The notes: generated by a model from the letters alone, not told the origin. 64,000 nt of DNA from Artemisia argyi (GCA_030686995.1 CM060709.1:272107913-272171912), one strand, 5' to 3'. Shown: positions 1 through 10,850, numbered from the stretch's first letter. Translations and numbers: made by a program.

Positions 1-2048
1 GTATTATCAACTAAGCCCATGGTATACTTATGGTCAACTAGGAATGTTTTAAGTCGATCATACCATGCTTTTGGAGCTTGCTTAAGTCTGTAAAGAGCCT
101 TTTTAAGTTTGTAAACATGATTTGGTTTTTCAAAATCGATGAAGCCCGGTGGTTGAGCAACATACACTTCTTCATTAATGACTCCGTTTAGAAATGCACT
201 TTTGACATCCATTTGAAAGAGTTTAAAATTGTGTGCACATGCATATGCAAGTAAGATTCTAATTGACTCGAGCCTAGCAACCTGAGCAAAAGTTTCATCG
301 TAGTCAATGCCTTCTTGTTGGTTATATCCTTGTGCAACTAGCCTAGCTTTGTTTCTAGACACAATTCCATTTTCATCCATTTTATTACGAAATACCCATT
401 TTGTTCCAATTATAGTTTGACTCTTTGGTTGAGGAACTAATGTCCATACATCATTCCTAACAAATTGGTTTAACTCTTCTTGCATTGCAATTACCCAAGA
501 CTCATCTTTAATGGCTTCATTAATATTTTTAGGTTCAATGGTTGACACGAAACAAAAGTAGTTGCTTTCATTTTGAACTTTTGACCTTAGTGTTCTTTCG
601 TTAATGTTGCCAATGACACCATCTAATGGATGACTTTTAGATTCTTTGACATTGACAAGTTCTTTGTTAAATAGTTCATCTTCTTTGTCATCACTTAAAA
701 TTTCTTGATTTTCTATTGCTTGGCTTTCAACTAAGTCATCATCTACCAAAGGTGATGTCTTAGAGGGAGGTGGACTCTCGTCAAATGTTACGTTCAACGA
801 TTCCTCGACTCTTAAGGTTTCTTTGTTCAAAACAATGTATGCTTTACTATTTTGTGAATATCCAAGAAATACACCTTCATAAGACTTTGGGTCAAATTTG
901 GTGAGATAATCCTTGGTGTTAAGAATAAAACATTTACTCCCAAACACTTTAAAGTATCCTAATGTAGGCTTTTTACCTTTATATAGTTCATAAGGAGTTT
1001 TATTAAAAAATGGTCTAATTAAGACTCTATTTAAAATGTATGTTGATGTGTCAACGGCATTACACCAAAACTTTTGTGGAATGTTTTGTTCATTAAACAT
1101 TGTTCTACTCATCTCTTGCAATGTCCGGTTTTTACGTTCTACTACACCATTTGATTGAGGAGTACGTGGAGCCGAAAAGTTATGAGTTATTCCATTATTA
1201 TCACAAAAGTTACCAAATTGAAATTCATTATCAAATTCATGACCGTGATCCATTCTAATAGACACAATATTAGACCCTACTTGATTTTGAATTTTCTTAC
1301 TTAGAATTTCAAATTTATCAAAAGCTTCATTTTTACTTTTCAAAAATTTTGTCCAAGTAAATCTTGAGTAATCATCAACTATGACCAAAGTGTAGAAGTT
1401 ACCTCCATAACTTTGTATAGCGGATAGACCAAATAAATCCATATGCAAAAGTTCTAGACACCTAGATGTAGAAACCAAGTTTTTAGCCTTATGGCTATTG
1501 TGGACTTGTTTACCGACTTTGCAAGCATCACAAAAGTGTTGGTCATATTTCAACTTAGGTAGGTTTTGAACTAAGTCTTTGGAGGAGAGGTTTTGGATTA
1601 GTCTCATGTTAGCGTGTCCTAAACGTCTATGCCATAAAGTTGAAGATTCATCTAATGAGGTAAGACAAAGTTTGTCTCTAGACGTTGGATCCATCTTCAT
1701 GACATATACGTTGTTCTTAAGGACACCTTTGGCTATGGTTATACCATCTTTAAGTATTTTACTTCCGTTTTCACTAAAAAGAACATTATACTTATTACGA
1801 CAAAGTTGACTAATACTAAGGAGATTAAAACCTAAGTTATCAACATGAGCTACATCATCTATAAAAAGGGAGTCATGAGAGATTGTACCTTTTCCGATGA
1901 TTTTGCTCTTAGCATTACTACCAAACGTAACATTACCTCCATCACATTTGTGATAAGAAGTGAAGAGGCTTTTGTTACCCATCATGTGCCTTGAACAACC
2001 GCTATCTTTAATCCATTCATCCGGTTCCAAACAAACTTTGAGGCACAC
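1..2048 (-). CDS. Copia pol polyprotein (protease, integrase, start of reverse transcriptase), partial
   Basis: One frame is open from an upstream stop at 2049-2051 to the window edge, about 680 codons with no stop. Reading inward, the aspartic protease motif DSGCSRHM lies near 2000. The GAG-pre-integrase and integrase follow, with the catalytic Asp in LLHMDLFG, the second Asp in MDHGHEF and the Glu in NGVVERKNR. Reverse transcriptase begins with [16 protein letters not shown] and [10 protein letters not shown], and the frame leaves the window in ALYRLKQAPKAWY (Arg where most Copia have Gly). The YVDD box is outside the window. The frame has no obvious start Met; Copia pol is normally made as a fusion with gag, and here gag lies in a different frame with two stops between. 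The product would cut, integrate and copy the element. Confidence 0.9.
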   Translation of the reverse strand, partial: MCLKVCLEPDEWIKDSGCSRHMMGNKSLFTSYHKCDGGNVTFGSNAKSKIIGKGTISHDSLFIDDVAHVDNLGFNLLSISQLCRNKYNVLFSENGSKILKDGITIAKGVLKNNVYVMKMDPTSRDKLCLTSLDESSTLWHRRLGHANMRLIQNLSSKDLVQNLPKLKYDQHFCDACKVGKQVHNSHKAKNLVSTSRCLELLHMDLFGLSAIQSYGGNFYTLVIVDDYSRFTWTKFLKSKNEAFDKFEILSKKIQNQVGSNIVSIRMDHGHEFDNEFQFGNFCDNNGITHNFSAPRTPQSNGVVERKNRTLQEMSRTMFNEQNIPQKFWCNAVDTSTYILNRVLIRPFFNKTPYELYKGKKPTLGYFKVFGSKCFILNTKDYLTKFDPKSYEGVFLGYSQNSKAYIVLNKETLRVEESLNVTFDESPPPSKTSPLVDDDLVESQAIENQEILSDDKEDELFNKELVNVKESKSHPLDGVIGNINERTLRSKVQNESNYFCFVSTIEPKNINEAIKDESWVIAMQEELNQFVRNDVWTLVPQPKSQTIIGTKWVFRNKMDENGIVSRNKARLVAQGYNQQEGIDYDETFAQVARLESIRILLAYACAHNFKLFQMDVKSAFLNGVINEEVYVAQPPGFIDFEKPNHVYKLKKALYRLKQAPKAWYDRLKTFLVDHKYTMGLVDN

Positions 2049-2065
2049 CTATTTTATGAAAACAC

Positions 2066-2503
2066 TCAAACATTTGGTCCCCAATTTCTCATGGGTCCAT
2101 TTTGGTTAAGCATGCCATTAATTTGTTCCAAGTATGAAAATAGAGCATAAGGGTTCCATGGCATGTGGTTTGGAGTTTGGTAATGTCTAGGAGTGTTTTG
2201 GTTCCAAACATGTTGGTAGTTTGGTTGAGCGTTGAAGTTGCTCTTTGGAAAGGGGCGTTTGGGAATTGGAGTCTTAGGTCTTGGTTGAGTAGTTTTAGCT
2301 CTAAATTCATTTTTACTAAATCCTACTCCAGTTTTAAACACAGGTTTTGTTCCACTTTTGTATGTAACTTTAACAAATTTTGAACGATCCGAAGTGGATG
2401 GAGTTACTGCTGCAGCAGACCTGGCGGAACCTTCGGGACCAACGGGCGGAACCCTAAATTGGGTTCCGCCTGATCCGCAGGCTGCTGTAGCAATTTTATT
2501 TGT
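2066..2503 (-). pseudogene. gag-pol junction with stops and frame change
   Basis: Between the gag stop (2504) and the pol frame lies a 91-codon frame (2066-2341) in the same frame as gag. It carries basic, Pro/Asn/Gln-rich sequence such as the motif KTGVGFSKNEF, similar to the KTGLGF motif at the gag end, and ends one stop before the protease frame, which is in another phase. The stretch 2400-2490 holds several GGCGGAACC-type words in both orientations. I read it as the unstructured linker that normally joins gag to protease, now broken. A natural frameshift or stop-suppression signal is possible but I see no known slippery site. Confidence 0.5.
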
Positions 2504-3952
2504 TTATTGTGCAATCTTTTCTTGTTTCATTTGACCCTTTGAAGTTTCTATTTTCATAAATCCTAGTCCTGTTTTATCAAAGGGTGACTTTTGAAGTTTC
2601 ATAATTTCATCCGCACAAGAAATGCTCTTATCGAACTTCTTAAACTTTGTGGTTTGTTTTATTAGATCATTTTGAGTAATTTTGAGTTTCTCAACTTCTA
2701 GTTTAAGCTCTTCACATGATTTGCAAGGTGTGTCAATACCTTTACTCTTTTCTAATCTCTTAGCTTTTTCTTTTAACTCATAAACTTCATTTTCCAAAAA
2801 CTCCTTTTTAGTTTTCAAAAATTTATTTTTGTTTATGATTGTTAAGCTCAATTCACAAAGTTTGTTATATTCTTTTTGTAAAATGTCATCATCAATAGAG
2901 GAGTAAGATGAGTCGGATAATACCTCATTTGAGTTGTGAGCCATGAAAGCAATATCGTCATTCTTTGGCTCATCGTCATCTCCTTCATAGTCACTCCAAG
3001 CACCACCCACAAAAGCTTGTTGAGGTTTGCTCTTGGGTGGTTTTGGACATTCTCCTACAAGATGACTTGTGTCTCCACACCTATAGCATTTTCTTTCAAC
3101 CTTTCCTTTCCTATCATCACGATCTTTTCGGAAAGTTTTCTTGTCATCTTTAGGTTGCCTTACAAACTTTCCTCTTCTACGAAAGAACTTCTTGAAGTCT
3201 CTAACGGCCATAGCAAATTCCTCATCGTCACTATCCGAAGTAGATTCTTCATCATCACTTGATTGGACTCTAGCTTTCAAGGCAATGGACTTAACTTTTT
3301 CTTTCTTGCCTCTAACTAGTTCCGAATCTTTTTCCATTACCATTTCGTGAACTTTGAGGTTTCCAATTAGCTCATCAAGTGACATGCTTGAAAGATCTTT
3401 GGATTCTTCAATTGCCATCACTTTTGCTCTCCACTTCGGATGGAGTGCTCTGAGAAATTTCCTGACAAAGTTCTTACTACAAAAAGATTCGTCAAGTGCT
3501 TTAAGTGAAGTAATAATAGTATTAAATCTAGCAAAAGCATTATCAATAATCTCATCTTCGGAAATAACAAATTGTTCATATTGTTGAACAAGAAGATCAA
3601 TTTTGTTATCTTTAACTTGTGAGTTTCCTTGATGAGTGACAATTAAAGATTGCCAAATATCTTTGGCGGTTTTACACAAAAAGACTCTTTCATATTCTTT
3701 CTTAGGCAAAGCATTGTAAAGCATCATTTTAGCTTCATTATTTTTACATATTAATTTCTTTTGATCATCATCTTTAATGTTAGTAACTACGTTATCACCA
3801 TTAATGATTATATACCACAAATCTATATCTTTAGATTTCACGTAAGTTTCAAAACGGTTTTTCCAATATATAAAACCATTTGCTTCAAAGAGTGGTGGTC
3901 TTTGCATAGATTGCCCTTCTTTGTAATTTTCAAAATCCATGGATCGTTTCAA
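2504..3952 (-). CDS. Copia gag protein with CCHC zinc knuckle
   Basis: A 482-residue capsid/nucleocapsid frame starting MKRSMDFENY. Residues about 20-220 look like the UBN2-type retrotransposon gag domain (PPLFEANGFIYWKNRFETYV near the start, then alpha-helical sequence). Residues 230-250 are very acidic, 255-288 very basic, and a CX2CX4HX4C knuckle lies at Cys289-Cys302 (CYRCGDTSHLVGEC), which binds the element RNA in this family. The C-terminal third is a Lys/Glu-rich probable coiled coil. The start codon is the first Met after the untranslated leader, about 50 bases from the primer-binding site, as expected. No stop or frameshift is visible in the frame. Confidence 0.9.
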   Translation of the reverse strand: MKRSMDFENYKEGQSMQRPPLFEANGFIYWKNRFETYVKSKDIDLWYIIINGDNVVTNIKDDDQKKLICKNNEAKMMLYNALPKKEYERVFLCKTAKDIWQSLIVTHQGNSQVKDNKIDLLVQQYEQFVISEDEIIDNAFARFNTIITSLKALDESFCSKNFVRKFLRALHPKWRAKVMAIEESKDLSSMSLDELIGNLKVHEMVMEKDSELVRGKKEKVKSIALKARVQSSDDEESTSDSDDEEFAMAVRDFKKFFRRRGKFVRQPKDDKKTFRKDRDDRKGKVERKCYRCGDTSHLVGECPKPPKSKPQQAFVGGAWSDYEGDDDEPKNDDIAFMAHNSNEVLSDSSYSSIDDDILQKEYNKLCELSLTIINKNKFLKTKKEFLENEVYELKEKAKRLEKSKGIDTPCKSCEELKLEVEKLKITQNDLIKQTTKFKKFDKSISCADEIMKLQKSPFDKTGLGFMKIETSKGQMKQEKIAQ

Positions 3953-3992
3953 GTTTTAAAACACAATATATTTTAAAAGCTTGAGTAACGTA

Positions 3993-4005
3993 GCTCTTGA
4001 TGCCA
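3993..4005 (-). other. primer-binding site, initiator tRNA-Met type
   Basis: On the minus strand TGGCATCAAGAGC follows the LTR end after two bases. It resembles the usual plant Copia site TGGTATCAGAGC, complementary to initiator tRNA-Met, and marks where minus-strand DNA synthesis starts. Confidence 0.75.
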
Positions 4006-4007
4006 AT

Positions 4008-5127
4008 TGTGAAAAACTAGAAGGGGGGTTGAATAGTTTACCGATTAAAATCTTTTTAACTTGTTAAGTTAGCTTTGAAACTTTCCGTTTGATCAAAGAT
4101 ATGTACACAAACACAATATATAACATGCAAGTAAATGAAAGAAACAATCAAACCACAACACGAGTATTTATCGTGGTTCGGCTACAAGGACTCTTTTTCC
4201 TTGCCCTACGTCCATGCCCCGAGTATCCAACTCGAGAGTTTCTTTCACTAGTCAACAAGCTCCTTTCACCGGTGGAGAAAACCTTACACGTCGCTTATAC
4301 GTTTACCGACACAAAGCTAGATGTCGAATTCTTTACCAAGGGTACAACCACTCCCGTTGGTTCTTTACAAGGGTACAACTACTCCCTATACACTTTGTAT
4401 TTTGAGGACTAAAATACTAACCGATCACTATTGAAAATACACAATCAAATGAAGTGTAAACTACACAAGTCTACACAATGCTAAGCTAACAAGTCTTGCA
4501 ACGTTGTGTTGAATACTTGTCACTTTTAGTAAGCTCGTGAATCTCTTTGCTACAAAAAGAAACTTCACATATGAAATGTTAAGAGGTTAGATGAGAGAAT
4601 GAATGTGTGTGTAAAATATAATGTCAAGTGATGAACCAAAATTCAACTTGTGGCTCAATATTTATAGCCAAACCTTCTGCAGGTCTGGCGGATCAGGCGG
4701 ACCCCTCAAAAGGGTTCCGCCCATGTACCTCCAGGGTACCGCCGGGCTTGCAGTTGGTTTTGCAATAAATCTTGCAAACCAAACAAAGTCACATCTCATT
4801 ACTCTTGCAAACCAAACAATGTCACATCACATAAAATTAAGTCAAACACTAAACTTGCAAGCAACATCTAAGTAAGTCAAACACATTTCTTTCCATAAAT
4901 GTATAATGACAAAACTTGCCATAAATGTGATGTGACAATTCTATTTTTAGAAAATAAAAAGTGTTGTGTTTTATGAAATGTAAAATGTAGCAAAAGTCTA
5001 GTTTATGCAAGTCTTTAAAACTAAGATTATGTTTTACTTAGAAACTAAAGTTTACATTTGTCATTAACAAAACTTAGCGAAGATCGTAAAATATAAATAA
5101 CGTTTTTAGGCGATATTTGTATTAACA
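4008..5127 (-). repeat. 5' LTR of the first Copia element (1120 bp)
   Basis: Boundaries come from comparison with the solo copy at 34085-35186. Both start TGTG(A/G)AAAACTAGAAG and end GATATTTGTATTAACA on the plus strand, that is TG...CA. The sequence just inside (primer-binding site at 3993-4005) confirms this is the 5' LTR of a minus-strand element. GC-rich words such as GGGTTCCGCC inside the LTR (4680-4745) recur in the gag-pol junction at 2420-2480. Confidence 0.9.
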
Positions 5128-6065
5128 CAAGATATTGCTATCTCAGACCCAACTGAAATGAACCAACTCATAGTCCAGCCCACATTAATACCCCCACTTG
5201 GGTTACAGGCAAGCGCTACAAAGCCCGGTTCAAGAAAAAATAGGGGACCTGATCCAATAATCACAAGTTATAACTAACCCTAATTTTAGCACTTGGTATC
5301 CCTAATTACACACAAACACATACGCCCCCATCCACTTTTCTCTCACCAAACAGATAAAAAAAATAACGAACCAAAAAAAAATCTCGTCTCTTCCTTTATT
5401 AACAATCGAACACTTAACAAGGTATTTGTAATCGAATACTACCAACACAACCGGACTTCTTTCTTTAATTTTTGTTGCTCGGTCTCGAATCAAGAAGCTG
5501 TTAAAGAGACATCAAGATCCTTTGGAGGGTCACGGTAGGTTCATCAAGTGTTGTTGTGTTTTGTTGTTTGTCCCTGTTTTGAAAATCTCATAAGAGATAC
5601 GAGATAAACCAAACTGAGATCTTGAATTAATTTACTTATGCTGTTCGATTGTAAGATATGATCGATGGTGTGCAAGTGTTCTCAACCGATAAAGATTTAT
5701 TTGGAACATGAACTGAGATTGTCTTCGATTTTTTTTTTATTTTTTTTAAAAAATTTTCTGTCTGAGTCATGGTAGGAGATTGGAGATGGGTTAGTTGTAG
5801 TTGTTTTGTGGTGTGGTGAAGGGATTAGTATTAGATTGGATTTTATGTTGTTGGATTGGATAGTGGTCGTTGAGTATGATTGGGTTCGTCTGAGATATAT
5901 TCAGTCAACATAGTCTGGTATATTTGGTTTGTGGTCATGGTCTTCTACTCTTCATTATACTTCAGGCAACTTTTCGAAAACTAATAATACTTTTCGAGAA
6001 CACTCAATTTATCGAGAACGTGAATCTGACAAGCTTTTCAAAAAAGTAAAAATTTCGAAAATATA
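5128..6065 (+). other. no coding gene; promoter/5'-leader-like stretch
   Basis: No recognisable protein. Bases 5280-5540 look like the 5' end of a plant gene: a CT/A-rich leader (TCTCACC, TTTCTTTAATTTTTG) ending at 5535 in a plausible splice donor (CACG|GTAGGT), followed by T-rich intron-like sequence. No downstream exon was found before 6558. An 81-codon frame at 5293-5538 has no family I recognise. It may be a stranded first exon or chance. Confidence 0.3.
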
Positions 6066-6158
6066 TATTCTCGAAAAATAGTACATTTTGAAAACCTATT
6101 CTCGAAAACTAGTACATTTCGAAAAAGTATTCTCGAAAAATAGTACATATCGAAAATT
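6066..6158. repeat. three-copy 31-bp tandem repeat
   Basis: Units begin at 6066, 6097 and 6128, each starting TATTCTCGAAAA(A/C)TAGTACAT and ending in a GAAAA run. Looser copies of the CTCGAAAA word extend left to about 5965. The run 6159-6557 that follows holds no gene I can see; it may be the decayed internal region of the LTR element at 6558-6867. Confidence 0.7.
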
Positions 6159-6544
6159 TCTTATACAAGAAATTCCGACCAGATTCCGGCGAGTCTTTTT
6201 GCAGTATCCGATGAGTTTTCCGATGATATTCGACCATTTTTTGCCACTATTTCTGACCAATATTCAAACCATGGTATTGACCAAAGAAATTCACGGGATA
6301 TTGTACCAAACAGTCACAACAAATATGAGTTACATAAAGCTGTAAACTTTAGATTGTATATGACATACGAAACAAATATGAAACTGCTGTTGAAAGTTTG
6401 GGACCCCTTATTGCCTATTTTGATACAAAAAAAGCTGTTAAACCAAAGAATATGTAAGAGTAGTACGACACCGCGTTAAACAGCTTCAAGATAACATTTT
6501 TTTGACAAGATTTGACCACAAAATCAACAAATATGAAACCTTGG

Positions 6545-6867
6545 CTCTGATGCCACTTGTTGGACCGTATGTTTATGTTGATTATGTGAATTCGGGAGGT
6601 CGGGTTTGGTGGAAGAAGATGAAAGCCATAGTTAGAGAGAGAGAGTAGAGAGAGAAGGGAAAACTAGTGATTTTATTGATAAAGATGAAAAGTGAAAAAC
6701 ACACACAAGTCTCACCCCTCCATAGAAGTATGGAGGGGTATATAAAGCCTAACACAAGCTAAACTATTGCAATATTACATAAGTAGTCCATGTGTTTTGG
6801 CTTAACAAGATAGCTAATGTAATCCCGTAAATGTCGTTCCATTTACGTGTTAGGATGATTCCCAACA
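6545..6867 (-). mobile_element. truncated LTR retrotransposon: one LTR plus primer-binding site
   Basis: A TG...CA terminus pair (TGTTGGACCG at 6558 and CCCAACA ending 6867) encloses a 310-bp LTR. Immediately left, GGCATCAGAGC on the minus strand (about 6545-6555) is an initiator tRNA-Met primer-binding site, so the element ran leftward. On the minus strand the LTR carries a TATA-like word and an AATAAA signal. No second LTR or coding region was found to the left, so it is a 5'-end remnant or part of a small non-autonomous element. Confidence 0.75.
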
Positions 6868-7249
6868 ATACTAGAAACATGCTATCTGAAAAACCATGAA
6901 AGCTCAAACTGTTTTAAGCTTTAATGAGTTCATTGCCAAACTAAACTGAATTTGGAGTGACTCATAGTTATCTTTAATGAATATCCTTACTTTGGAATTT
7001 TATATTTGGTAATATTTTGAGGTTTTAGCTATTTCAATTTGGTCTAGAAATGCACTTTTCGGGTCTGAAATACTTTCCTCTACGCACATTTGTTACTAAA
7101 AAAATACCATGCAGCTACCAACGACATGTTAAGTGGGCCAAGGGTTATGATGTTGCTGGACCAAACTGCTTAAAGAATATGAGCCTATATGTGTACTTTT
7201 TCTAACCGTAAAACTTGTTTCCCAGTTCCTACATATAATTCGGCACCAC
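6868..7249. other. intergenic, nothing recognised
   Basis: AT-rich unique-looking sequence with no convincing ORF, RNA gene or repeat boundary. Confidence 0.5.
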
Positions 7250-7533
7250 CAGGGACGGAGGCAGCTTATGGATTGGGTTGGCCAAGGCCCACCCAAAATG
7301 GATTTTTGTCAATAATATAATGCATGTAACTTGTATATTTGTAACGTATTTAGTCTCATTTATTTACTTTTGGCCCATCCCAAGAAGTGTAATTTATAAA
7401 AAAATCAATTGTTATTATACTCTTAGATATTAATACATGTTAGTAATACGGTTTCACAGTTAATATATTTATTTTCTTGAACTTCTATTTTTGTATTGGC
7501 CCATCCGAGCGAAGATTCCTGGCTTCGTCACTG
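7250..7533. mobile_element. hAT-like MITE (284 bp)
   Basis: Imperfect terminal inverted repeats CAGGGACGGAGGCAG and the complement of CTGGCTTCGTCACTG. The flanks form an 8-bp direct repeat with one mismatch (GGCACCAC at 7242-7249, AGCACCAC at 7534-7541), the TSD length of hAT elements. No coding capacity. Confidence 0.7.
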
Positions 7534-7769
7534 AGCACCACTACTAAGCAAATTTTAAGTATTTTAAAATTTCACATGTTTTACAAATTAAATAAGAAGA
7601 CGAGAAGAGTGATAAAAAATTAAAATCACGCATTAATGCATCTATTACGAATTAATTAAAATAACCTAGATCATCTAAAGTAATTTAAGTGTGACCATAC
7701 ATCAGCTAAAGTAATTTAAAAGATATAAATAAAATTCCGTGACTCATTTATTATTTGTAGAGTTTTATA

Positions 7770-8050
7770 GTGCGCTTGGTTTAAATTGGGGAATAGGAAA
7801 GGAAAAGTATACTAAGGAATATAATGAAGCATTTCATTACATTGTTGTTGCTTGGTTGAAATAAAGGAATAAGAGAGTGAGACTTGGATATGAGTGAAAC
7901 AAGGTAATGAATTTCCAATACACCAATTTGTTGGGTAATGGTTATTACCCGCTTTCAAGCAATTATTGATTGCATTATATACGACCGATCATCATTTTTC
8001 ATTGTCTTTGTTATTTTTTACCCTCTAAAAACATCCCACCAAGCACCACT
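7770..8050. mobile_element. possible small inverted-repeat element
   Basis: GTGCGCTTGGTTT near 7771 and the inverse of ACCAAGCACCACTT near 8038-8050 are weakly inverted, as in hAT MITEs. No clear TSD. Low confidence. Confidence 0.3.
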
Positions 8051-8184
8051 TAATATGTTAAAGTATATATTTAACCGATATTGATGTAGACGATGACAAA
8101 TTTGTGATTGAATGACTTATAAAAGTCAGTTTCAATAAATCAAGGGTCACATAGGAACTCGTACGTATTTGTGACAATAAAGTA

Positions 8185-8995
8185 CTCTTTCGTCTAAAAA
8201 ATATTGTTCATATTTCTTTTTTGGGTTGTTCAAAAATTATTGTCCACTTTCCATTTTAAACAAAAACTAAGGAATATAATAGGAGAATCTTCTCTTTGGG
8301 TGGTTAAGAGGCGAGTTATTCTACAAACCAAACATTCCTAACATATCAAGGGACTCATCCCCACCATTCATCTAAAAAGGAAATCAATAGTTGAGATTAA
8401 AAGCATTTTATTATTTCACTCATTTTTTATAATTTAAATATCTCTTAAACCGTTAATCGTTAAGCGAAAATAATTACACCATCGCGACGGGCATTTAATT
8501 ATCTTTCTATAGACGGGCACTTTGATATACTTTCGAAAAAAAAAATCGTTTTTTTACGTTTTTTTTCGTGGCCGAAAAAAAATCATATATGATATTGCAT
8601 ATCATATATGATATGTAATATCATATATGATTTTTTCGGCCACGAAAAAAAACGTGAAAAAAACGAAAAAAAAAATTTTGTCGAAAATATATATCAATTA
8701 GCATATCTATAGAAAGATAATTAAATGCTCGTCGTAACGGTATATATTTTTTCGCTTAACGATTAACGGTTTGAAAGATATTAATATTTGAAAAAAAAGG
8801 ATGAAAGTGGGTTTTTTAAATTGTTGGGATTAATCTCATCCATTAGATCAAATAAAGATGGATGATGGAGATTAGTCGTAAAAAAAGTTTGTTCCTCAAA
8901 TGATCTTATATCGGGTGGTTAAAAACTAAAATAGACTCACTTTTATTAAACTTTGTAATTCTTGTTTTGTGTCAATTATTATGAGACAGAGGTAG
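8185..8995. mobile_element. Stowaway-like MITE interrupted by a second MITE
   Basis: Left end CTCTTTCGTCT and right end GAGACAGAGGTAG are imperfect inverted copies of the common Stowaway terminus and are flanked by TA on both sides (8183-8184, 8996-8997). The inner 8308-8912 is another element with its own TSD. Without it the Stowaway would be about 196 bp. Confidence 0.6.
8308..8912. mobile_element. long-hairpin MITE with 10-bp TSD, Mutator-like
   Basis: Both sides carry GGGTGGTTAA (8298-8307 and 8913-8922). The interior is a long imperfect inverted repeat: the left arm includes TTAATCGTTAAGCGAAAA and GTGGCCGAAAAAAA, mirrored on the right, around an AT-rich core with repeated CATATATGATAT palindromes (8583-8632). 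A 9-11-bp TSD and long arms fit non-autonomous Mutator-like elements. It shares the word ATCTATAGAAAGATAATT with the element at 30391-30779. Confidence 0.65.
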
Positions 8996-9469
8996 TAATT
9001 TTTTGGCAAATAATATCTCGGCGGACGCGTTTATATATGATACTGTGATCTTACGTGTTCTACATAATAAAGTCGACACGTACACGGTACACCACATTCC
9101 TAGCATTCGTTTTCAATCATAGAGCATACATAATATAATATTCAACTTTGCAGTACCAACTTTTATATAGGACGGTGTAATAAACAGATCATGAATGATA
9201 ATTAATCACTAACAATTGTCTTATGACGTGTCCCATGGGCTAGTGGTGTTTTCGTGTTATCAAAGGTCATCCCACATCTTTTATTGGTTTAAAATTCGGA
9301 TAACATTATTGAGTTATACGTGGATAAACTCATAAGGTTTTTTCTGTTAGTTTATTTCAGGAAGCTGATGATTTAATTAGTGTATTTCTTTTATCGTTAC
9401 TCTTTCCCCAACAACCTTAATATTCACGAGTAGTTCAAGTGAGATTTTAATCCAAAATCTTTTGCAAAG
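8996..9469. other. intergenic, nothing recognised
   Basis: No gene-like ORF, RNA gene or clear repeat boundary seen. Confidence 0.5.
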
Positions 9470-9611
9470 GGGAGATGATTTGCACACTCCAAATTCTTAT
9501 TGGGACACTCCAGTTTACAAGCAGTTAAAGCAGTATGTTAATAATGTACAAATATCTAATGCATTTATTGGAGTGTCCCAATCAATATAAAATGTGTGCA
9601 AATCAATTCCC
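9470..9611. mobile_element. short MITE (142 bp), 9-bp TSD
   Basis: Arms GGGAGATGATTTGCACAC and the complement of GTGTGCAAATCAATTCCC, plus inverted GGGACACTCCA blocks, form a hairpin. TTTGCAAAG flanks both sides (9461-9469, 9612-9620). That word is itself near-palindromic, so it could be an extension of the arms rather than a TSD. Confidence 0.6.
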
Positions 9612-9657
9612 TTTGCAAAGACATCAGAATATTAACCATCATGTTACCATCATATTA

Positions 9658-9795
9658 GATGAAGTCTGAATATACGTAACAAACTTTTTGAAATTAACCG
9701 ATATACGTAACATACTTATTTTATTCAATAAAATAAGTATGTTACGTATATCGGTTAATTTCAGAAAGTTTGTTACGTATATTCAGACTTCACCC
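9658..9795. mobile_element. near-perfect hairpin MITE (138 bp)
   Basis: Arms at 9661-9722 and 9730-9791 are almost perfectly complementary around a 7-base loop; they contain ATATACGTAAC twice each. TTA on both sides (9655-9657, 9796-9798) would fit a PIF/Harbinger 3-bp TSD. The 63-aa frame across it is an artefact. Confidence 0.6.
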
Positions 9796-9939
9796 TTATT
9801 ATTGAGGAGAAAAATTCAAATGCATACCCTTATTTTGGTGCATACCAATGGACAAATCTCCACCATCCATCTTGTTTGATCTAATGGTGGGGATTAACCT
9901 AAGATTAAATATGGAAACCTAAGTCCATGTTTTTTTTTC

Positions 9940-10850
9940 CTTTTTCTTTGTTTTTTTGACTTTTTTATTATTTATTTTTTTTTTCTTTGTTTCTTTTTGT
10001 TTTATTTATTTTGTTTGTTTGTCTTTTTTCACGCTTTTTTTTTTCTTTTTTTTTTGTTTCTTTTTTGTTTTTTTTCCTACTTCACGTTTTTTTTTTCTTT
10101 TTTCTTTCTAATTCATTTTTTTTAATTCACGTTTTTCCACTTCTTATCTTTCATACGTTTTCGTCCGTTTTCATATATTTTCGTTCGTTTTCATACGTTT
10201 TTTTACGTTTTCGTATCTTTTCAAACGTTTTCGTCTATTTCCGTCTGTTTTTATACGTTTTCATCCGTTTTCAAACGTTTTCGCCCGTTTTTATACGTTT
10301 TCGTCCGTTTTCATACGTTTTTGTCTATTTTCATATGTTTGTATACGTTTTCGTCTATTTTCAGACGTTTTTGTCCGTTTTTTATGTTTTCGCTCATTTT
10401 CAGACGTTTTCGTCTATTTTCAGATGTTTCGTCTGTTTTCATACATTTTTGTTCGTTTTCAACCATTTTCTTACGTTTTCATCTGTTTTCTTATGTTTTC
10501 ATTCATTTTCATACGTTTTCGCCCGTTTTCATATGTTTTCATCTGTTTTTAGACGTGTTTTTACGCTTTCATACATTTTCGCCTGTTTTCTTACGTTTTC
10601 ATCCGTTTTCTTATGTTTTCGCCCATTTTCGTCCGTTTTCATACGTTTTCGTCTGGTTTTTAATGTTTTTGTTCGTTTTAATACGTTTTCGTCCATTTCA
10701 TCCGTTTTCTTTCGTTTTTGTCCATTTTTCATATGCTATTGTCCGTTTTCATACATATTTTTACACTTTCATACGTTTTTGTCCGTTTTCATACGTGTTC
10801 CTTCATTTTCTTACATTTTCGTCCATTTTCTTACGTTTCTTAATATCACA
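9940..10850 (+). repeat. left arm: degenerate CGTTTTCRTACGTTTTCGTCC tandem array
   Basis: After a T-rich run (9940-10140) the sequence repeats units of about 10 and 20 bases of the form ACGTTTTCGTCCGTTTTCAT. They drift by single substitutions. On the other strand it is the same CGAAAACGTATGAAAACG array as in the right arm. Confidence 0.85.

Larger units (their letters stand above)
1..5127 (-). mobile_element. Ty1/Copia retrotransposon, 5' part (runs off the left window edge)
   Basis: An LTR retrotransposon read right to left. In order from its 5' end it shows an LTR (5127-4008), a primer-binding site resembling initiator tRNA-Met, a gag frame with a zinc knuckle, and a pol frame in the Copia order protease, integrase, reverse transcriptase. 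The window cuts it inside reverse transcriptase, so RNase H, the polypurine tract and the 3' LTR lie outside and no TSD can be read. Both the gag frame and the visible pol frame are free of stops, unlike the second Copia copy in this window, which suggests a younger insertion. A solo LTR of the same family stands at 34085-35186. Confidence 0.92.

Noticed and set aside
6088..6345. 85-codon frame
   Set aside because: It covers the 31-bp CTCGAAAA repeat and has no family resemblance.
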